A stretch of DNA of 40,547 nt from Porphyromonadaceae bacterium (GCA_030528445.1 JAUMYV010000010.1:1-40547); one strand, 5' to 3'; shown: positions 8,317 through 19,165, counted from the stretch's first letter. Numbers and translations: made by a program. Notes: generated by a model not told the origin, from the sequence alone.

Positions 8317-9351
8317 ATGAAAATAGGAAATATAAATCTAGGTCAGCATCCGCTGCTGCTCGCACCTATGGAAGATGTGACGGACGTGGCCTTTCGACTA
8401 CTCTGTCGCCGTTTCGGTGCAGATATGGTATATACCGAGTTTGTGAGCAGCGATGCCCTCATTAGGCAGGTTGCCAGTACGCACCGCAAGCTCACCATCG
8501 ACGCAGAGGAGCGTCCTGCGGCCATTCAGATCTACGGACGTGAAGTCGAGCCTATGGTAGAGGCTGCTCGTATCTGTGAGGCGGTCGGTCCCGATGTGTT
8601 GGACCTAAACTTTGGTTGCCCCGTTAAGCGTGTGGCTGGTAAGGGGGCTGGTAGTGGTATGCTTCGCTGTCCAGATGTGATGGTCGAGATTGTGCGCGAG
8701 ATTGTCAAGGCAGTAAATATCCCCGTTACGGTCAAGACACGTCTCGGCTGGGATAACGATACTAAGATTATCGTTGATTTGGCCGAGCAACTGCAGGACT
8801 GTGGCATCCAAGCCTTGACTATTCATGGTCGTACGCGTGCACAGATGTATACTGGGCAGGCCGATTGGACGCTCATCGGTGCGGTCAAGAATAATCCGCG
8901 TATGCACATCCCCATCATTGGCAATGGAGATATTACTACAGGAGAGGAGGCCAAGCGAGCCTTCGATACCTACGGCGTAGATGGCGTTATGGTGGGGCGA
9001 GCCTCTATCGGGCAGCCTTGGATTTTTGAGGAGATGAAGCACTACATCGAGACGGGTGAGGTATTGCCTCGTCGCGAACCAGCATTCTACCTCGATATTC
9101 TACGTCAGCAGGTGGACAATAACATAGCTAAGCTCGATGAGCGTCGCGGCATCTTACATTCTCGTCGTCATATTGCCGCGAGTCCAATCTTCAAGGGGAT
9201 TGACAACTTCAAGCCCATCCGTGTGGGGATGCTCCGAGCAGCCACACGATCCGAACTCCTTGACTGGATGGCCAAGGCTGAGGATATGATCTATGGTCGT
9301 CCCGTAACGCTCGAGTGGTCGAGTCGATTGAGGGAAAAGGTGTTACATTAA
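8317..9351 (+). CDS. dusB: tRNA-dihydrouridine synthase, DusB type
   Basis: A 344-residue FMN-dependent TIM-barrel enzyme that reduces uridines of the tRNA D-loop. Seen: LAPMEDVTDVAFR at the N-terminus for FMN binding, LNFGCP with the probable catalytic cysteine at about residue 101, TVKTRLGWD, LTIHGRTRAQMY, IIGNGDI, and DGVMVGRASIGQPW for phosphate binding, then the helical tRNA-binding tail. Length and motif set fit DusB rather than DusA or DusC. It sits between sulP (2 bases) and a lipoprotein gene (32 bases) on the same strand, a likely transcription unit without an obvious functional link. Confidence 0.93.
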   Translation: MKIGNINLGQHPLLLAPMEDVTDVAFRLLCRRFGADMVYTEFVSSDALIRQVASTHRKLTIDAEERPAAIQIYGREVEPMVEAARICEAVGPDVLDLNFGCPVKRVAGKGAGSGMLRCPDVMVEIVREIVKAVNIPVTVKTRLGWDNDTKIIVDLAEQLQDCGIQALTIHGRTRAQMYTGQADWTLIGAVKNNPRMHIPIIGNGDITTGEEAKRAFDTYGVDGVMVGRASIGQPWIFEEMKHYIETGEVLPRREPAFYLDILRQQVDNNIAKLDERRGILHSRRHIAASPIFKGIDNFKPIRVGMLRAATRSELLDWMAKAEDMIYGRPVTLEWSSRLREKVLH

Positions 9352-9383
9352 ACTTCAACAAAAGATCTTACCAAGTGAATAAT

Positions 9384-10517
9384 ATGAAGATTACAATCGT
9401 CTTAGGTACCCTAGCTCTAGGGGGGCTTGTGGCGTGCGGCCCTAATAAACAGCAGTTCGTCGCCGAGGGAACGGTAGAGGGTGCCGAGGGACAGATGCTC
9501 TATCTAGAGGAGGTTGGTACGGGCAGCTTTCTTTCGATTGACTCTACTCGTTTGGACCAGCTCGGGGCATTCCGCTTCGAGCACGATGGTGCGAGTTATC
9601 CGATGTTTTATCGCATTCGTCTCGGTGAGAATAGTATCCCATTTGCAGCGGACTCTATGACGCATATCAAGATCCGCACAAGTGCAACCGCTTTTTTTGA
9701 GGGATACGAACTTCTAGAGGCTGAGCAATACAACTATCAGATACGCGACATCAGTCATTATCGATATCAGACCGATAGGCGTGTAGATAGTTTGTTGTTA
9801 TTGTATACTTCTGGTCTGCTAGGCTTGGACGAAGTACGCGAGGCTGTGGATTCGGTCAAGGTTGCCTTCAAGCATGATATGGTCTCTCGCTACATCTATG
9901 TGGACCCTAAGAGTCCAGCCTCGTATTACGCGCTCTTCCAGCGTAAAGGAGGAGATGCGGCTTATTTCTCTGCCGATGACGAAGGGGATGATAGGGCCTT
10001 CGCAGCTGTAGCTACGGCCTACGACACCTACTATTCGGCAGCGCCATATACGCCGTTCCTCAAAGATCTAGCGCTGCGTGCCATTGCCCTAAGTCGTGTG
10101 CGCAAGGCACGTCAGGAGGCTTTGCCCGACTCTACGAAGGCTCCCGTTCAGACGATTGCTTATCCAGAAATTAAGCTCAAAGACCGACACGGTGTGGAGC
10201 AATCTCTGGGGAGCTATGCCGAGAGAGGAACTGTGCTATTGAGCTTCACGGCTTATTCGGCGCAGTGGTCGCCAAGCTTAGTAGCTACGCTACGCGAACT
10301 CAAAGAGGCGAATCCGAATCTGACAATCTACGAAGTTTCGGTTGATGGAGATGCCTATTACTGGGAGAATGCGTCGCGAACTCTGCCTTGGGTTAGCGTC
10401 AATGATCCCGAGCAATACAGCTTGCGCAACTATAATGTCCAGCAGCTCCCAACGTTTTTTGCCATTAAGAACGGTGAGCTCAGGCGCCTAGAGCATCCTA
10501 AGCAAATCCTGCAGTAG
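9384..10517 (+). CDS. Thioredoxin-fold lipoprotein (DUF4369-like N-terminus), no active-site cysteines
   Basis: A 377-residue lipoprotein: signal residues 1-17 and lipobox LVAC with the lipid-anchored cysteine at 18. Residues about 25-110 resemble the DUF4369 beta domain common in Bacteroidota TlpA/ResA-like proteins. Residues about 255-370 look like a thioredoxin/AhpC fold, with a cis-proline segment QQLPTFF. The usual WCxxC redox site is replaced by TAYSAQWSP (about 289-297), and the lipobox cysteine is the only cysteine in the whole protein, so it cannot do disulfide exchange. An upstream ATG at 9315 would overlap dusB and destroy the signal; 9384 is the sensible start. A structural or binding role in the envelope is an inference. 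Confidence 0.85.
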   Translation: MKITIVLGTLALGGLVACGPNKQQFVAEGTVEGAEGQMLYLEEVGTGSFLSIDSTRLDQLGAFRFEHDGASYPMFYRIRLGENSIPFAADSMTHIKIRTSATAFFEGYELLEAEQYNYQIRDISHYRYQTDRRVDSLLLLYTSGLLGLDEVREAVDSVKVAFKHDMVSRYIYVDPKSPASYYALFQRKGGDAAYFSADDEGDDRAFAAVATAYDTYYSAAPYTPFLKDLALRAIALSRVRKARQEALPDSTKAPVQTIAYPEIKLKDRHGVEQSLGSYAERGTVLLSFTAYSAQWSPSLVATLRELKEANPNLTIYEVSVDGDAYYWENASRTLPWVSVNDPEQYSLRNYNVQQLPTFFAIKNGELRRLEHPKQILQ

Positions 10518-10541
10518 AACCTTTGTCAATTGTAAAAATAG

Positions 10542-10567
10542 CTAGGGGGAATCCTAAGCCCCACTAG
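10542..10567 (+). terminator. Weak terminator-like hairpin
   Basis: CTAGGGGG (10542-10549) can pair with CCCCACTAG (10559-10567) with one bulged A. It lies 25 bases after the stop of the thioredoxin-fold gene. No T-run follows, so intrinsic termination is doubtful. Confidence 0.3.
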
Positions 10568-10707
10568 GTGCAAAATAGAAGGGATAGCATGTGATAAATT
10601 TGGATAAGAATCAAAGAATATCCGAGGAATCTCAAGGTCTTAATTTGATGCGTTAGCCCTAGTAGAGATGCCTCAATGCCCGACAGAAACCCTTGCCAAA
10701 GGTCTCC

Positions 10708-10861
10708 AAATGAGAAGTTTTACTTGTCCTTTGGGGGAACTTTCAGAATATGGTAATCACAAGGTGTTGAGACTGAGGATACAGGGAGTTTGCTTATGTA
10801 AATGACCAAGCCTACATGACGAAGATAACACGGTCTGAGCCGTATGCTGCAAAGCTCTCAA
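10708..10861 (+). repeat. Dispersed intergenic repeat, copy A
   Basis: This stretch matches, in inverse orientation, 31596-31756. Shared blocks in the same order: 13 of 13 at 10709-10721, 11 of 11 at 10754-10764, 17 of 17 at 10796-10812, and 21 of 23 at 10839-10861, with diverged spacers of similar length between them. Weaker similarity extends left to about 10685. No reading frame runs through it. It ends just before the -7 box of thrS, so it could supply the upstream promoter sequence of that gene. It is not an insertion sequence, having no transposase or clear terminal inverted repeats. Confidence 0.75.
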
Positions 10862-10869
10862 ACAAATCG

Positions 10870-10877
10870 TATCTTTG
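10870..10877 (+). promoter_or_regulatory. Putative -7 promoter box of the thrS-infC-rpmI-rplT group
   Basis: TATCTTTG is an exact TAnnTTTG match. The leader to the thrS ATG would be about 55 bases. The -33 position falls inside the dispersed repeat and has no clear TTTG. No T-box or other known riboswitch pattern was recognised in the leader. Confidence 0.55.
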
Positions 10878-10939
10878 TGGCGCATATTGCATTGGTCTAT
10901 CCATTCGTAGGGATAGGCTTAACTTAAAAGAAGTAAACA

Positions 10940-12907
<1,968 letters not shown>

Positions 12908-12985
12908 TAAACGATTAGATAGTACAACTCATCAATAATAGGGCGTTGCCCAAAGCAATTAAAAGCATTACTTACAGCATACTGA

Positions 12986-13573
12986 ATGGCAGTAGATAAC
13001 AAATTAAAGTTTCAGTACCGCATCAATCAGGAGATTCGTTCTCGTGAGGTACGTTTGGTCGGCGATAATGTCGAGCAAGGCGTGTATTCGATACAGGATG
13101 CACAGCGAATCGCCAACCAGCAGGAGCTAGATCTCGTCGAGATCTCTCCCAATGTTAATCCACCTGTATGCCGAGTTGTAGACTATCAGAAGTTTATATA
13201 TCAGCAGAAGAAGCATCAGAAGGAGCAGAAGGCCAAGGCGCAGAAGGTCGTAGTGAAGGAAATTCGTTTCGGCCCTCAGACCGACGATCATGACTACAAC
13301 TTCAAGCTCAAGCACGCCAAAGGCTTCCTATCCGAGGGGGCTAAGGTCAAGGCTTATGTATTCTTTCGCGGTCGCTCTATCGTCTTCAAGGAACAGGGAG
13401 AGGTGCTACTGCTGCGCTTCGCCAACGACCTTGAGGAGTATGGCAAGGTAGAGAGTATGCCAGTGCTCGAGGGTAAGCGCATGACCATCATGCTCGCGCC
13501 CCGCAAGGCTGCTGCCCCCAAGAAGGACAAGGCGCCTAAGGCTACAGAGGCTACCGCCGAGGCCGAAGACTAG
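12986..13573 (+). CDS. infC: Translation initiation factor IF-3
   Basis: A 195-residue protein that binds the 30S subunit and checks initiator tRNA and start codons. The N-domain ([18 protein letters not shown]) and the C-domain ([35 protein letters not shown]) are both complete, joined by a lysine-rich linker helix. A TGA lies immediately before the ATG in frame, so this start cannot be extended by the usual read-back; unlike in E. coli the start is ATG and not a rare codon. The last 20 residues are a Lys/Ala then Glu-rich tail not found in short IF-3s. Confidence 0.97.
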   Translation: MAVDNKLKFQYRINQEIRSREVRLVGDNVEQGVYSIQDAQRIANQQELDLVEISPNVNPPVCRVVDYQKFIYQQKKHQKEQKAKAQKVVVKEIRFGPQTDDHDYNFKLKHAKGFLSEGAKVKAYVFFRGRSIVFKEQGEVLLLRFANDLEEYGKVESMPVLEGKRMTIMLAPRKAAAPKKDKAPKATEATAEAED

Positions 13574-13611
13574 GCCACTAGCTGAGCAATCATTTAGATT
13601 AAAAATAAAGA

Positions 13612-13645
13612 CGCACTGCCGCGCATAGGCTGCGTGGGCAGTGCG
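13612..13645 (+). promoter_or_regulatory. Stem-loop in the infC-rpmI spacer
   Basis: CGCACTGCC (13612-13620) pairs perfectly with GGCAGTGCG (13637-13645). The stem continues inward as GCGCA with TGCGT (one G-T pair), giving a 14-bp stem with one bulge and a TAGGC loop. It sits between infC and rpmI and lacks a T-run, so it looks less like a terminator than a processing or regulatory element; autoregulation by L20, known in other phyla, is one possibility. Confidence 0.5.
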
Positions 13646-13681
13646 ATGATTAATGTTTTAACTCAATAATAACAAAGCAAA

Positions 13682-13879
13682 ATGCCTAAGCAAAAGACTA
13701 ACTCCAGTGCTAAGAAGCGTTTTACGCTCACTGGGTCAGGTAAGATCAAGCGTAAACACGCCTTTAAGCGTCACATCTTGACGAAGAAATCAACCAAGCA
13801 GAAGCGTCGCCTCACGCACTTCGGCCTAGTGGCTCGCGTAGACGTTCGCGAGGTTAAGGAGCTTCTCCGTCTCAAGTAA
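13682..13879 (+). CDS. rpmI: 50S ribosomal protein L35
   Basis: A 65-residue basic protein with the L35 pattern: [24 protein letters not shown] at the start, [16 protein letters not shown] in the middle and a short helical end. It is full length for the family. It lies between infC and rplT in the conserved order. Confidence 0.98.
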   Translation: MPKQKTNSSAKKRFTLTGSGKIKRKHAFKRHILTKKSTKQKRRLTHFGLVARVDVREVKELLRLK

Positions 13880-13978
13880 GACAATCAAAGACGAGTTTAA
13901 TCACGATTTTAAGTAACAGAGAGGTCAGCCGTTAAGAGTCGATTCGTCGGCCGCTACCAATCAAAAACAATTAGTATT

Positions 13979-14323
13979 ATGCCAAGATCAGTAAATCATG
14001 TAGCTTCACGTGCCAAGAGAAAGAGAATCTTGAAGCTCACTCGTGGGTATTATGGTGCCCGTAAGAACGTTTGGACTGTAGCCAAGAATACTTGGGAGAA
14101 GGGTCTAACCTATGCTTACCGCGACCGTAAGAACAAAAAGCGCAACTTCCGCGCTCTATGGATCCAGCGTATCAACGCTGCAGCTCGCCTAGAGGGTATG
14201 TCTTACTCTCGTCTCATGGGTGCTCTGCACGCCTCTGGTATCGAGATCAACCGTAAGGTTCTAGCCGACCTAGCGGTTAATCACCCAGAAGCTTTCAAGG
14301 CTATCGTAGCTAAGGTGAAGTAA
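13979..14323 (+). CDS. rplT: 50S ribosomal protein L20
   Basis: A 114-residue rRNA-binding protein needed for early 50S assembly. Typical opening [20 protein letters not shown], then GYYGARKN and the [14 protein letters not shown] segment, then the C-terminal helical domain that in other bacteria also binds mRNA for feedback control. It is full length. A strong terminator follows after 25 bases, closing the translation gene group. Confidence 0.98.
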   Translation: MPRSVNHVASRAKRKRILKLTRGYYGARKNVWTVAKNTWEKGLTYAYRDRKNKKRNFRALWIQRINAAARLEGMSYSRLMGALHASGIEINRKVLADLAVNHPEAFKAIVAKVK

Positions 14324-14348
14324 ACAGAGCGTTAGCTCAATAGACAAA

Positions 14349-14386
14349 AACCCCTCGGTGCTCCTAGAGTCCGAGGGGTTCCTTTT
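14349..14386. terminator. Bidirectional intrinsic terminator
   Basis: AACCCCTCGG (14349-14358) pairs perfectly with CCGAGGGGTT (14371-14380), followed by CCTTTTTT on the plus strand and preceded by an A-run, which is a T-run on the minus strand. It serves rplT and the convergent hemW. Confidence 0.9.
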
Positions 14387-14399
14387 TTGGGGTAGTGGA

Positions 14400-15524
14400 T
14401 TAGTCGAATAGGTCTACTAGGATGCCGTCCGAGATGAAAACACCACTAGGGGTGAGGCAGAGGACGCTATCCATTTGGATGAGCTTCCCACTAGAGAGAT
14501 GTGGCTCTGCACGGGAGAGCAGAGTAGAGGTCACCTCGGAGCCGAAGCGCGCCGTCATATCCTCAAGGTTGATGCCCCACATTGTCCTCAGGCGCGTCAT
14601 GATGTACTCGTGTAGGTGGTGCTCCTCAGTCAGCTCTTCGGTTGTGTAGCTCCGCCCTCCACACTCTAGAGCTCTGGCATATTGGTCGATAGAGGCGACA
14701 TTGTAGCTACGCGATACCCCATCGTAGCTATGAGCTGCAGGGCCAAAGCCTAGGTAATGATTGCCCAGCCAATAGCCAGTGTTGAGGCGGGCATGGTGAT
14801 TGGGCTTGGCGAAGTTGGAGATCTCGTAGTGGTCGTAGCCAGCTTCGCCAAGTCGCTCAATGAGCATCTTGAAGAACATCAGACTGGCTTCTTCGCTTAC
14901 CTCGGTGACCTTACCATGCTCGAGCATACGCATGAGCGGTGTGCCCTCCTCGTAGATGAGATGATAGGCCGAGATATGTGGCACGTCGAGTGAGAGGATC
15001 TGGCGGATATTGTCTCCCCATGTCGTCTCGGTCTGCCCAGGTAGTCCATAGATGAGGTCTAGGCTTATCTCCTCTAGCCCTACTGAGCGGAGTGTCTCGA
15101 CGGCCGAATAGACTTGTGCTCTGCTGTGCCTGCGGTTGAGGAATTTGAGGTCAGCCTCTTGGAAGCTCTGCACCCCCATACTGATGCGATTGATTGGCAG
15201 TTGCCTTAGTCCGCTTGCATACTCTAGGTTAATGTCGTCAGGGTTGGCTTCTAACGTAATCTCTCCGCCAGAGCTCACGGGGTAGAGCCGATAGATCTGC
15301 TCGAAGATCAGCGTGAGTTCGTCTATGGAGAGTAGCGATGGCGTACCTCCGCCTAGGTAGATGTGCTCGATAGTAGATCCTTGGGGTAGCTCACTGCGCC
15401 TCATCTCTAGCTCCCGAAGTAAGCCACGTAGATAAGCAACACGCAGGCTCATTTGAGTCTGCGTGTAGAAGTCACAATAGCTGCACCTCTGGGCGCAGAA
15501 TGGGACGTGGATGTAGATGTTCAT
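14400..15524 (-). CDS. hemW: Radical SAM heme chaperone HemW
   Basis: A 374-residue radical SAM protein. The cluster motif CAQRCSYC (Cys 10, 14, 17) is followed by DFY without the fourth cysteine that marks the oxidase HemN, so HemW is the better name. Also seen: YLGGGTPS, EANPDD, RISMGVQSF, DLIYGLPGQT and the C-terminal HemN-C-like domain with GFGPAAHSY. HemW proteins bind and deliver heme rather than oxidise coproporphyrinogen. The gene begins inside the stop codon of the upstream GHL10 gene (ATGA overlap of 4 bases), implying coupled translation, and ends at the shared terminator. Confidence 0.92.
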   Translation of the reverse strand: MNIYIHVPFCAQRCSYCDFYTQTQMSLRVAYLRGLLRELEMRRSELPQGSTIEHIYLGGGTPSLLSIDELTLIFEQIYRLYPVSSGGEITLEANPDDINLEYASGLRQLPINRISMGVQSFQEADLKFLNRRHSRAQVYSAVETLRSVGLEEISLDLIYGLPGQTETTWGDNIRQILSLDVPHISAYHLIYEEGTPLMRMLEHGKVTEVSEEASLMFFKMLIERLGEAGYDHYEISNFAKPNHHARLNTGYWLGNHYLGFGPAAHSYDGVSRSYNVASIDQYARALECGGRSYTTEELTEEHHLHEYIMTRLRTMWGINLEDMTARFGSEVTSTLLSRAEPHLSSGKLIQMDSVLCLTPSGVFISDGILVDLFD

Positions 15525-17101
15525 CGCATTTGGGATTGAGTCAGACGAGCATTCGAGAGATTAAACTCAACTGGCATACGGCATGCTGTGGCTACACCAG
15601 CCGTATTCACGGCCTCTACCCCGAGCTCGATGCAGTCCTCTGAGGGGAACTCCGAGATACGTAGGGCGCAGGATTGCTCCTTCAGCCCCTGCACGAGCAT
15701 GATACCTTCGACCCTTCCATCGGGGTGCGTGATCTTAGCCCAAACGCGGTAAGTAGGTTTAGTTTTACCTACGGGCATCTGCCAGCTGAGGCGAATGATG
15801 TTGTTGTCTTGCTCTATTGTTAGCCCTGTGGGTTCGCCAGCTCGTGGTGTGGCACGGCCATAGAGGGGGAGTGGGAGGGCAGGGTGTCTAAATTCTCGCT
15901 GAATAAGGGTACGCATAAGGGGTTCTTTCTGTCCGATATTGGCCTCGCGGAACATGCTGACGCCTCCAGCTCCATAGCGACGAGCCAGCCTAATTTGGTC
16001 TGCGATTGTCTGGGCGCTCCAGCCACTCTCGTTGATGCGGTATGGAGCGAGCCCCGCGATGACAGGTATTTTTTTGCCTACGCGCTCCATCCAGTCTACG
16101 AGGAAAGGTTCGTAGAGATCATCCTTGTAGTACATCATCGGGGCAACGAAGTCGACAAGACGGGCATTAGCCCAAGCCTCCACATCTTGAAAAACACTCT
16201 CGTAGGCCGTCCAACCGTGAGGGCGAGCCAAAGACTTCAGCTTACGTAGCTTTCCTAGTGGAGCAACGCTGATCTGAATTTCGGGGCGTATCTTGCGTAC
16301 GACCTCGTTAATCTCCACGAGCTGTTCGCTTAGGTTCTGCCTGCGCCAGTCCTCTCGGCTTAGCCCATTGCCGTAGCGGGTGTACGAGGCGTTGTCGTTG
16401 AATCGCTCTGCTTCTTCGGGATAGCGGAAGTAGTCGAAGTGAATGCCGTCTACATTGTAACCACGCACGACCTCCTCGGCGAGCTTCGCGATGTAGGTAC
16501 GTACGGCGGGGTTGCCTGGATCTAGGTGGCGGCTCCCCTTATGAGCTATTGCCCAACTGGGATTTTTGATGAGGATGGGGTGTGTATTCCTGCGAGATGA
16601 GACGATTGGATAGGTAACCAACCACGCGTGTACGGCAAGACCTCTGCGGTGACAAGCCTCGACGGCATAGGCCAATGGGTCGTAGGCGGGAGGTCGGCCA
16701 GTAGTCGTGAAGAGCCGATGGGCAAAGGGTTCGGTCTTGGAGGGGTAAATCACCGAGCCAGACAGACGAGCCTGGAAGAAAACGGTATTGTAGCCGTCCT
16801 GCTTTAGCCTGTCGAGGATGCGATCAAGTTCTTGCTGCTGTCGGCGAATGCCATTCGGTGTATCAGCCTTGACGCTTGGCCAGTCTAGTCCGTAGGCCGT
16901 AGTTAGCCACACGGCGCGCATTTCGTGGCGGATGCTATCCCCCATTGGAGGCCTCCAGGATACTGGAGCAGAGATGGTTGAGATGGGCGGTGTCGTGACC
17001 CCGGGCACCTCGGGCTCGATAGTTCTACTTTTTTTAGTGCCACAGCCTACTGCTAGCAGGGCTAACAGTAGGCTGTATATGCATATCTGAATGATTTTCA
17101 C
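15521..17101 (-). CDS. GHL10 (DUF187) glycoside hydrolase-like lipoprotein
   Basis: A 526-residue lipoprotein with signal and lipobox LLAVGC (acceptor Cys 20). A GHL10 TIM barrel (residues about 60-370) opens with MRAVWLTTAYGLDWPS, has YNTVFFQAR, HAWLVTYP, and a DGIHFDYFRYP strand (about 216-226) that carries the likely catalytic acids; a small beta-sandwich of fibronectin type III appearance follows (about 425-515). The family includes E. coli DigH, which cuts denuded (peptide-free) peptidoglycan glycans, so an envelope or septal glycan-hydrolase role is a fair inference; other polysaccharide substrates remain possible. It lies 6 bases after panC and overlaps hemW by 4 bases. Confidence 0.88.
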   Translation of the reverse strand: MKIIQICIYSLLLALLAVGCGTKKSRTIEPEVPGVTTPPISTISAPVSWRPPMGDSIRHEMRAVWLTTAYGLDWPSVKADTPNGIRRQQQELDRILDRLKQDGYNTVFFQARLSGSVIYPSKTEPFAHRLFTTTGRPPAYDPLAYAVEACHRRGLAVHAWLVTYPIVSSRRNTHPILIKNPSWAIAHKGSRHLDPGNPAVRTYIAKLAEEVVRGYNVDGIHFDYFRYPEEAERFNDNASYTRYGNGLSREDWRRQNLSEQLVEINEVVRKIRPEIQISVAPLGKLRKLKSLARPHGWTAYESVFQDVEAWANARLVDFVAPMMYYKDDLYEPFLVDWMERVGKKIPVIAGLAPYRINESGWSAQTIADQIRLARRYGAGGVSMFREANIGQKEPLMRTLIQREFRHPALPLPLYGRATPRAGEPTGLTIEQDNNIIRLSWQMPVGKTKPTYRVWAKITHPDGRVEGIMLVQGLKEQSCALRISEFPSEDCIELGVEAVNTAGVATACRMPVEFNLSNARLTQSQMR

Positions 17102-17107
17102 TCCTGA

Positions 17108-17950
17108 TTACTTGTAAGCAATGTTGTCGATGAGGCGAACCTCACCACAAAATACGGTGATACAACCCTGAATGCGTGGGCTCCCATCCCAATTCTTGAC
17201 GCGCTCGAGCGTGTTGGCATCTATGATCTCGTAGTACTCGACTCTAAGTTGGTCGATTGCGTTCAGTTGATCTGTTACCCAACGCTCTGTTTCGGCAGGT
17301 GTATGCTCTTGGGCGAAGTCAAGACTTGCTCCGAGGATGCGGTAGATGTTGGGGGCGATAGCTCGTTGTTCTGGGCTTAAGCGTACGTTGCGGCTACTTA
17401 GGGCTAGACCATCGGCCTCACGTACGATAGGGCAATCGATGATCTCTACGGGAGAGCCAATGAGACGAACCATAGCACGAACGACTGCAATCTGCTGGAA
17501 GTCCTTGTCGCCGAAGAATGCCTTGTCGGGGCGAACAATCTCGAAGAGACGGCTCACGACCTGCATTACTCCATTGAAGTGACCAGGACGATGCGCTCCC
17601 TCCATGACCTCCGCCACGCGACCAACCTCGAATACACGTTCGTCGCGCTCGGGATAGATCTCCTCCACGCTTGGGTGGAAGACGGCATGCGCACCTGCCT
17701 CGGCAAGAAGCGAAGCGTCCGCCTCGAAGCTTCTTGGGTAGGTCTCTAGGTCTTTGGGGTCGTTGAATTGGGTTGGATTGACGAAAACGCTCACCACACA
17801 CAGGTCGCACTCCTGTAGTGCACGCTTCACAAGGCTGATATGTCCTGCGTGTAGAGCTCCCATTGTTGGGATAAAACCAACGGTTCGTCCCGCTGCGCGC
17901 TCCGCTGCTACATAGGCTTGTAGCTCGGCAGCGTTATTAAATACATTCAT
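17108..17950 (-). CDS. panC: Pantothenate synthetase (pantoate-beta-alanine ligase)
   Basis: A 280-residue cytoplasmic enzyme that joins pantoate to beta-alanine using ATP, the last step to pantothenate and CoA. Seen: FIPTMGALHAGH with the nucleotide-binding HxGH (His 34 and 37), VNPTQF, PGHFNGV, FGDKDFQQ and LSSRNVRLS, the KMSKS counterpart. It is full length. The neighbours are asd, 30 bases upstream, and the GHL10 lipoprotein, 6 bases downstream. panB and panD are not in the window; beta-alanine made from aspartate gives asd and panC a loose common link to aspartate, but this is not evidence of joint control. Confidence 0.96.
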   Translation of the reverse strand: MNVFNNAAELQAYVAAERAAGRTVGFIPTMGALHAGHISLVKRALQECDLCVVSVFVNPTQFNDPKDLETYPRSFEADASLLAEAGAHAVFHPSVEEIYPERDERVFEVGRVAEVMEGAHRPGHFNGVMQVVSRLFEIVRPDKAFFGDKDFQQIAVVRAMVRLIGSPVEIIDCPIVREADGLALSSRNVRLSPEQRAIAPNIYRILGASLDFAQEHTPAETERWVTDQLNAIDQLRVEYYEIIDANTLERVKNWDGSPRIQGCITVFCGEVRLIDNIAYK

Positions 17951-17980
17951 TGATGTTGCTTGATTGATGTGCAGACGTGT

Positions 17981-18997
17981 TTATTTCTTCTTAAACTCGC
18001 CTTGTCTATCGAGCCATTCGGCGATCTGTACAGCGTTGAGAGCAGCCCCCTTCTTAATCTGATCGGCTACGCACCAGAAGCTAAGTCCCGTGGGGCTGGT
18101 AAGGTCTCGGCGTAGGCGACCCACATACACGGGGTCTTTTTCCGCAATGAAGAGTGGCATCGGGTAGACTTGATTGGCGGGCTCGTCTTGCAGTACCACA
18201 CCCTGAGCCTCTCGGAAAGCCTCCCGTACAGCCTCTAGCTCCAGTGGCTGCTCTGTCTCTAGCCAAATGGCTTCGCTGTGTGCACGAGTTACTGGCACAC
18301 GAACACATGTGGCGCTGACCATGATATCACTGTGCATAATCTTGCGCGTCTCGTGATACATCTTCATCTCCTCTTTGGTATAGTCGTTGTCGGTAAAGAC
18401 GTCGATCTGAGGGATGAGGTTATAGGCGAGCTGATAGGCAAATTTCTCAACCGTAGGCTCCTCTCCTGCTGCAATCTCTCTGTTCTGGCGGTCTAGTTCA
18501 ACCATGCCCATTGCCCCCGCACCACTTGCCGCCTGATAGGTCGCTACGTGCACACGCTTGATGTGTGAGAGTTGCTCAACGACGTTGAGGGCTACCACCA
18601 TCTGTATCGTCGTGCAGTTGGGGTTGGCGATGATGCCTCGCGGACGCACGAGTGCATCCTTGGCATTGACCTCTGGGACGACTAGAGGCACGTCCTCCTG
18701 CATACGGAAGGCGCTAGAATTGTCAATCATGATGGCGCCGTGCTTGGTAATCGTGTCTGCAAATTCAAGCGAAACACTCCCACCAGCAGAAACAAAGGCA
18801 ACATCAATATCCTTGAAGTCATCTCCGTGTTTAAGCTCTTTGATTGTATAGTCTTTGCCTCGGAACTTAACCACCTTGCCAGCCGAGCGCGCAGAGGCGA
18901 ATAGCTCTAGTCTATCTATTTTGAATGGGCGCTCGCTAAGTACCTGTAAGAACTCTTGGCCTACAGCTCCGCTCACGCCGACGATTGCTACATTCAT
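17981..18997 (-). CDS. asd: Aspartate-semialdehyde dehydrogenase
   Basis: A 338-residue NADPH enzyme that reduces aspartyl phosphate to aspartate semialdehyde, the branch point to lysine/diaminopimelate, threonine and methionine. Seen: the Rossmann motif GVSGAVGQE at residues 7-15, NPNCTT with the catalytic cysteine near 128, ASGAGAMGM, and the C-terminal NADP half with VYPMPLF and RRDLTSP. It is full length. It is first in a four-gene minus-strand run (asd, panC, GHL10, hemW). It supplies diaminopimelate precursor for the peptidoglycan that murB elsewhere in the window also serves. Confidence 0.97.
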   Translation of the reverse strand: MNVAIVGVSGAVGQEFLQVLSERPFKIDRLELFASARSAGKVVKFRGKDYTIKELKHGDDFKDIDVAFVSAGGSVSLEFADTITKHGAIMIDNSSAFRMQEDVPLVVPEVNAKDALVRPRGIIANPNCTTIQMVVALNVVEQLSHIKRVHVATYQAASGAGAMGMVELDRQNREIAAGEEPTVEKFAYQLAYNLIPQIDVFTDNDYTKEEMKMYHETRKIMHSDIMVSATCVRVPVTRAHSEAIWLETEQPLELEAVREAFREAQGVVLQDEPANQVYPMPLFIAEKDPVYVGRLRRDLTSPTGLSFWCVADQIKKGAALNAVQIAEWLDRQGEFKKK

Positions 18998-19028
18998 CTA
19001 TTTTGTCTTTAATGTACTTACAAGGGTA

Positions 19029-19036
19029 CAAAGGTA
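19029..19036 (-). promoter_or_regulatory. Putative -7 promoter box of the asd operon
   Basis: The minus strand reads TACCTTTG, an exact TAnnTTTG match, 31 bases from the asd ATG. A TTTG occurs upstream but at short spacing. The remaining spacer up to the LRR gene holds a small CCGAC-TTTT-GTCGG hairpin (19120-19133), possibly part of that gene's 3' end. Confidence 0.5.
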
Positions 19037-19165
19037 GCAATTTTGCAGGGCAAATAGCCCTCTATCTTGCATTGGAAAAAATCGAATCTATATAAAGTAC
19101 CCTGGGGTATTGCTTACATCCGACTTTTGTCGGTAGATAGTACTACAGACTTCTCAGTAGTTAGC

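Noticed and set aside
10878..10939. T-box or attenuator in the thrS leader
   Set aside because: No T-box sequence or leader peptide with threonine codons is visible, and such T-boxes are not expected in this phylum.
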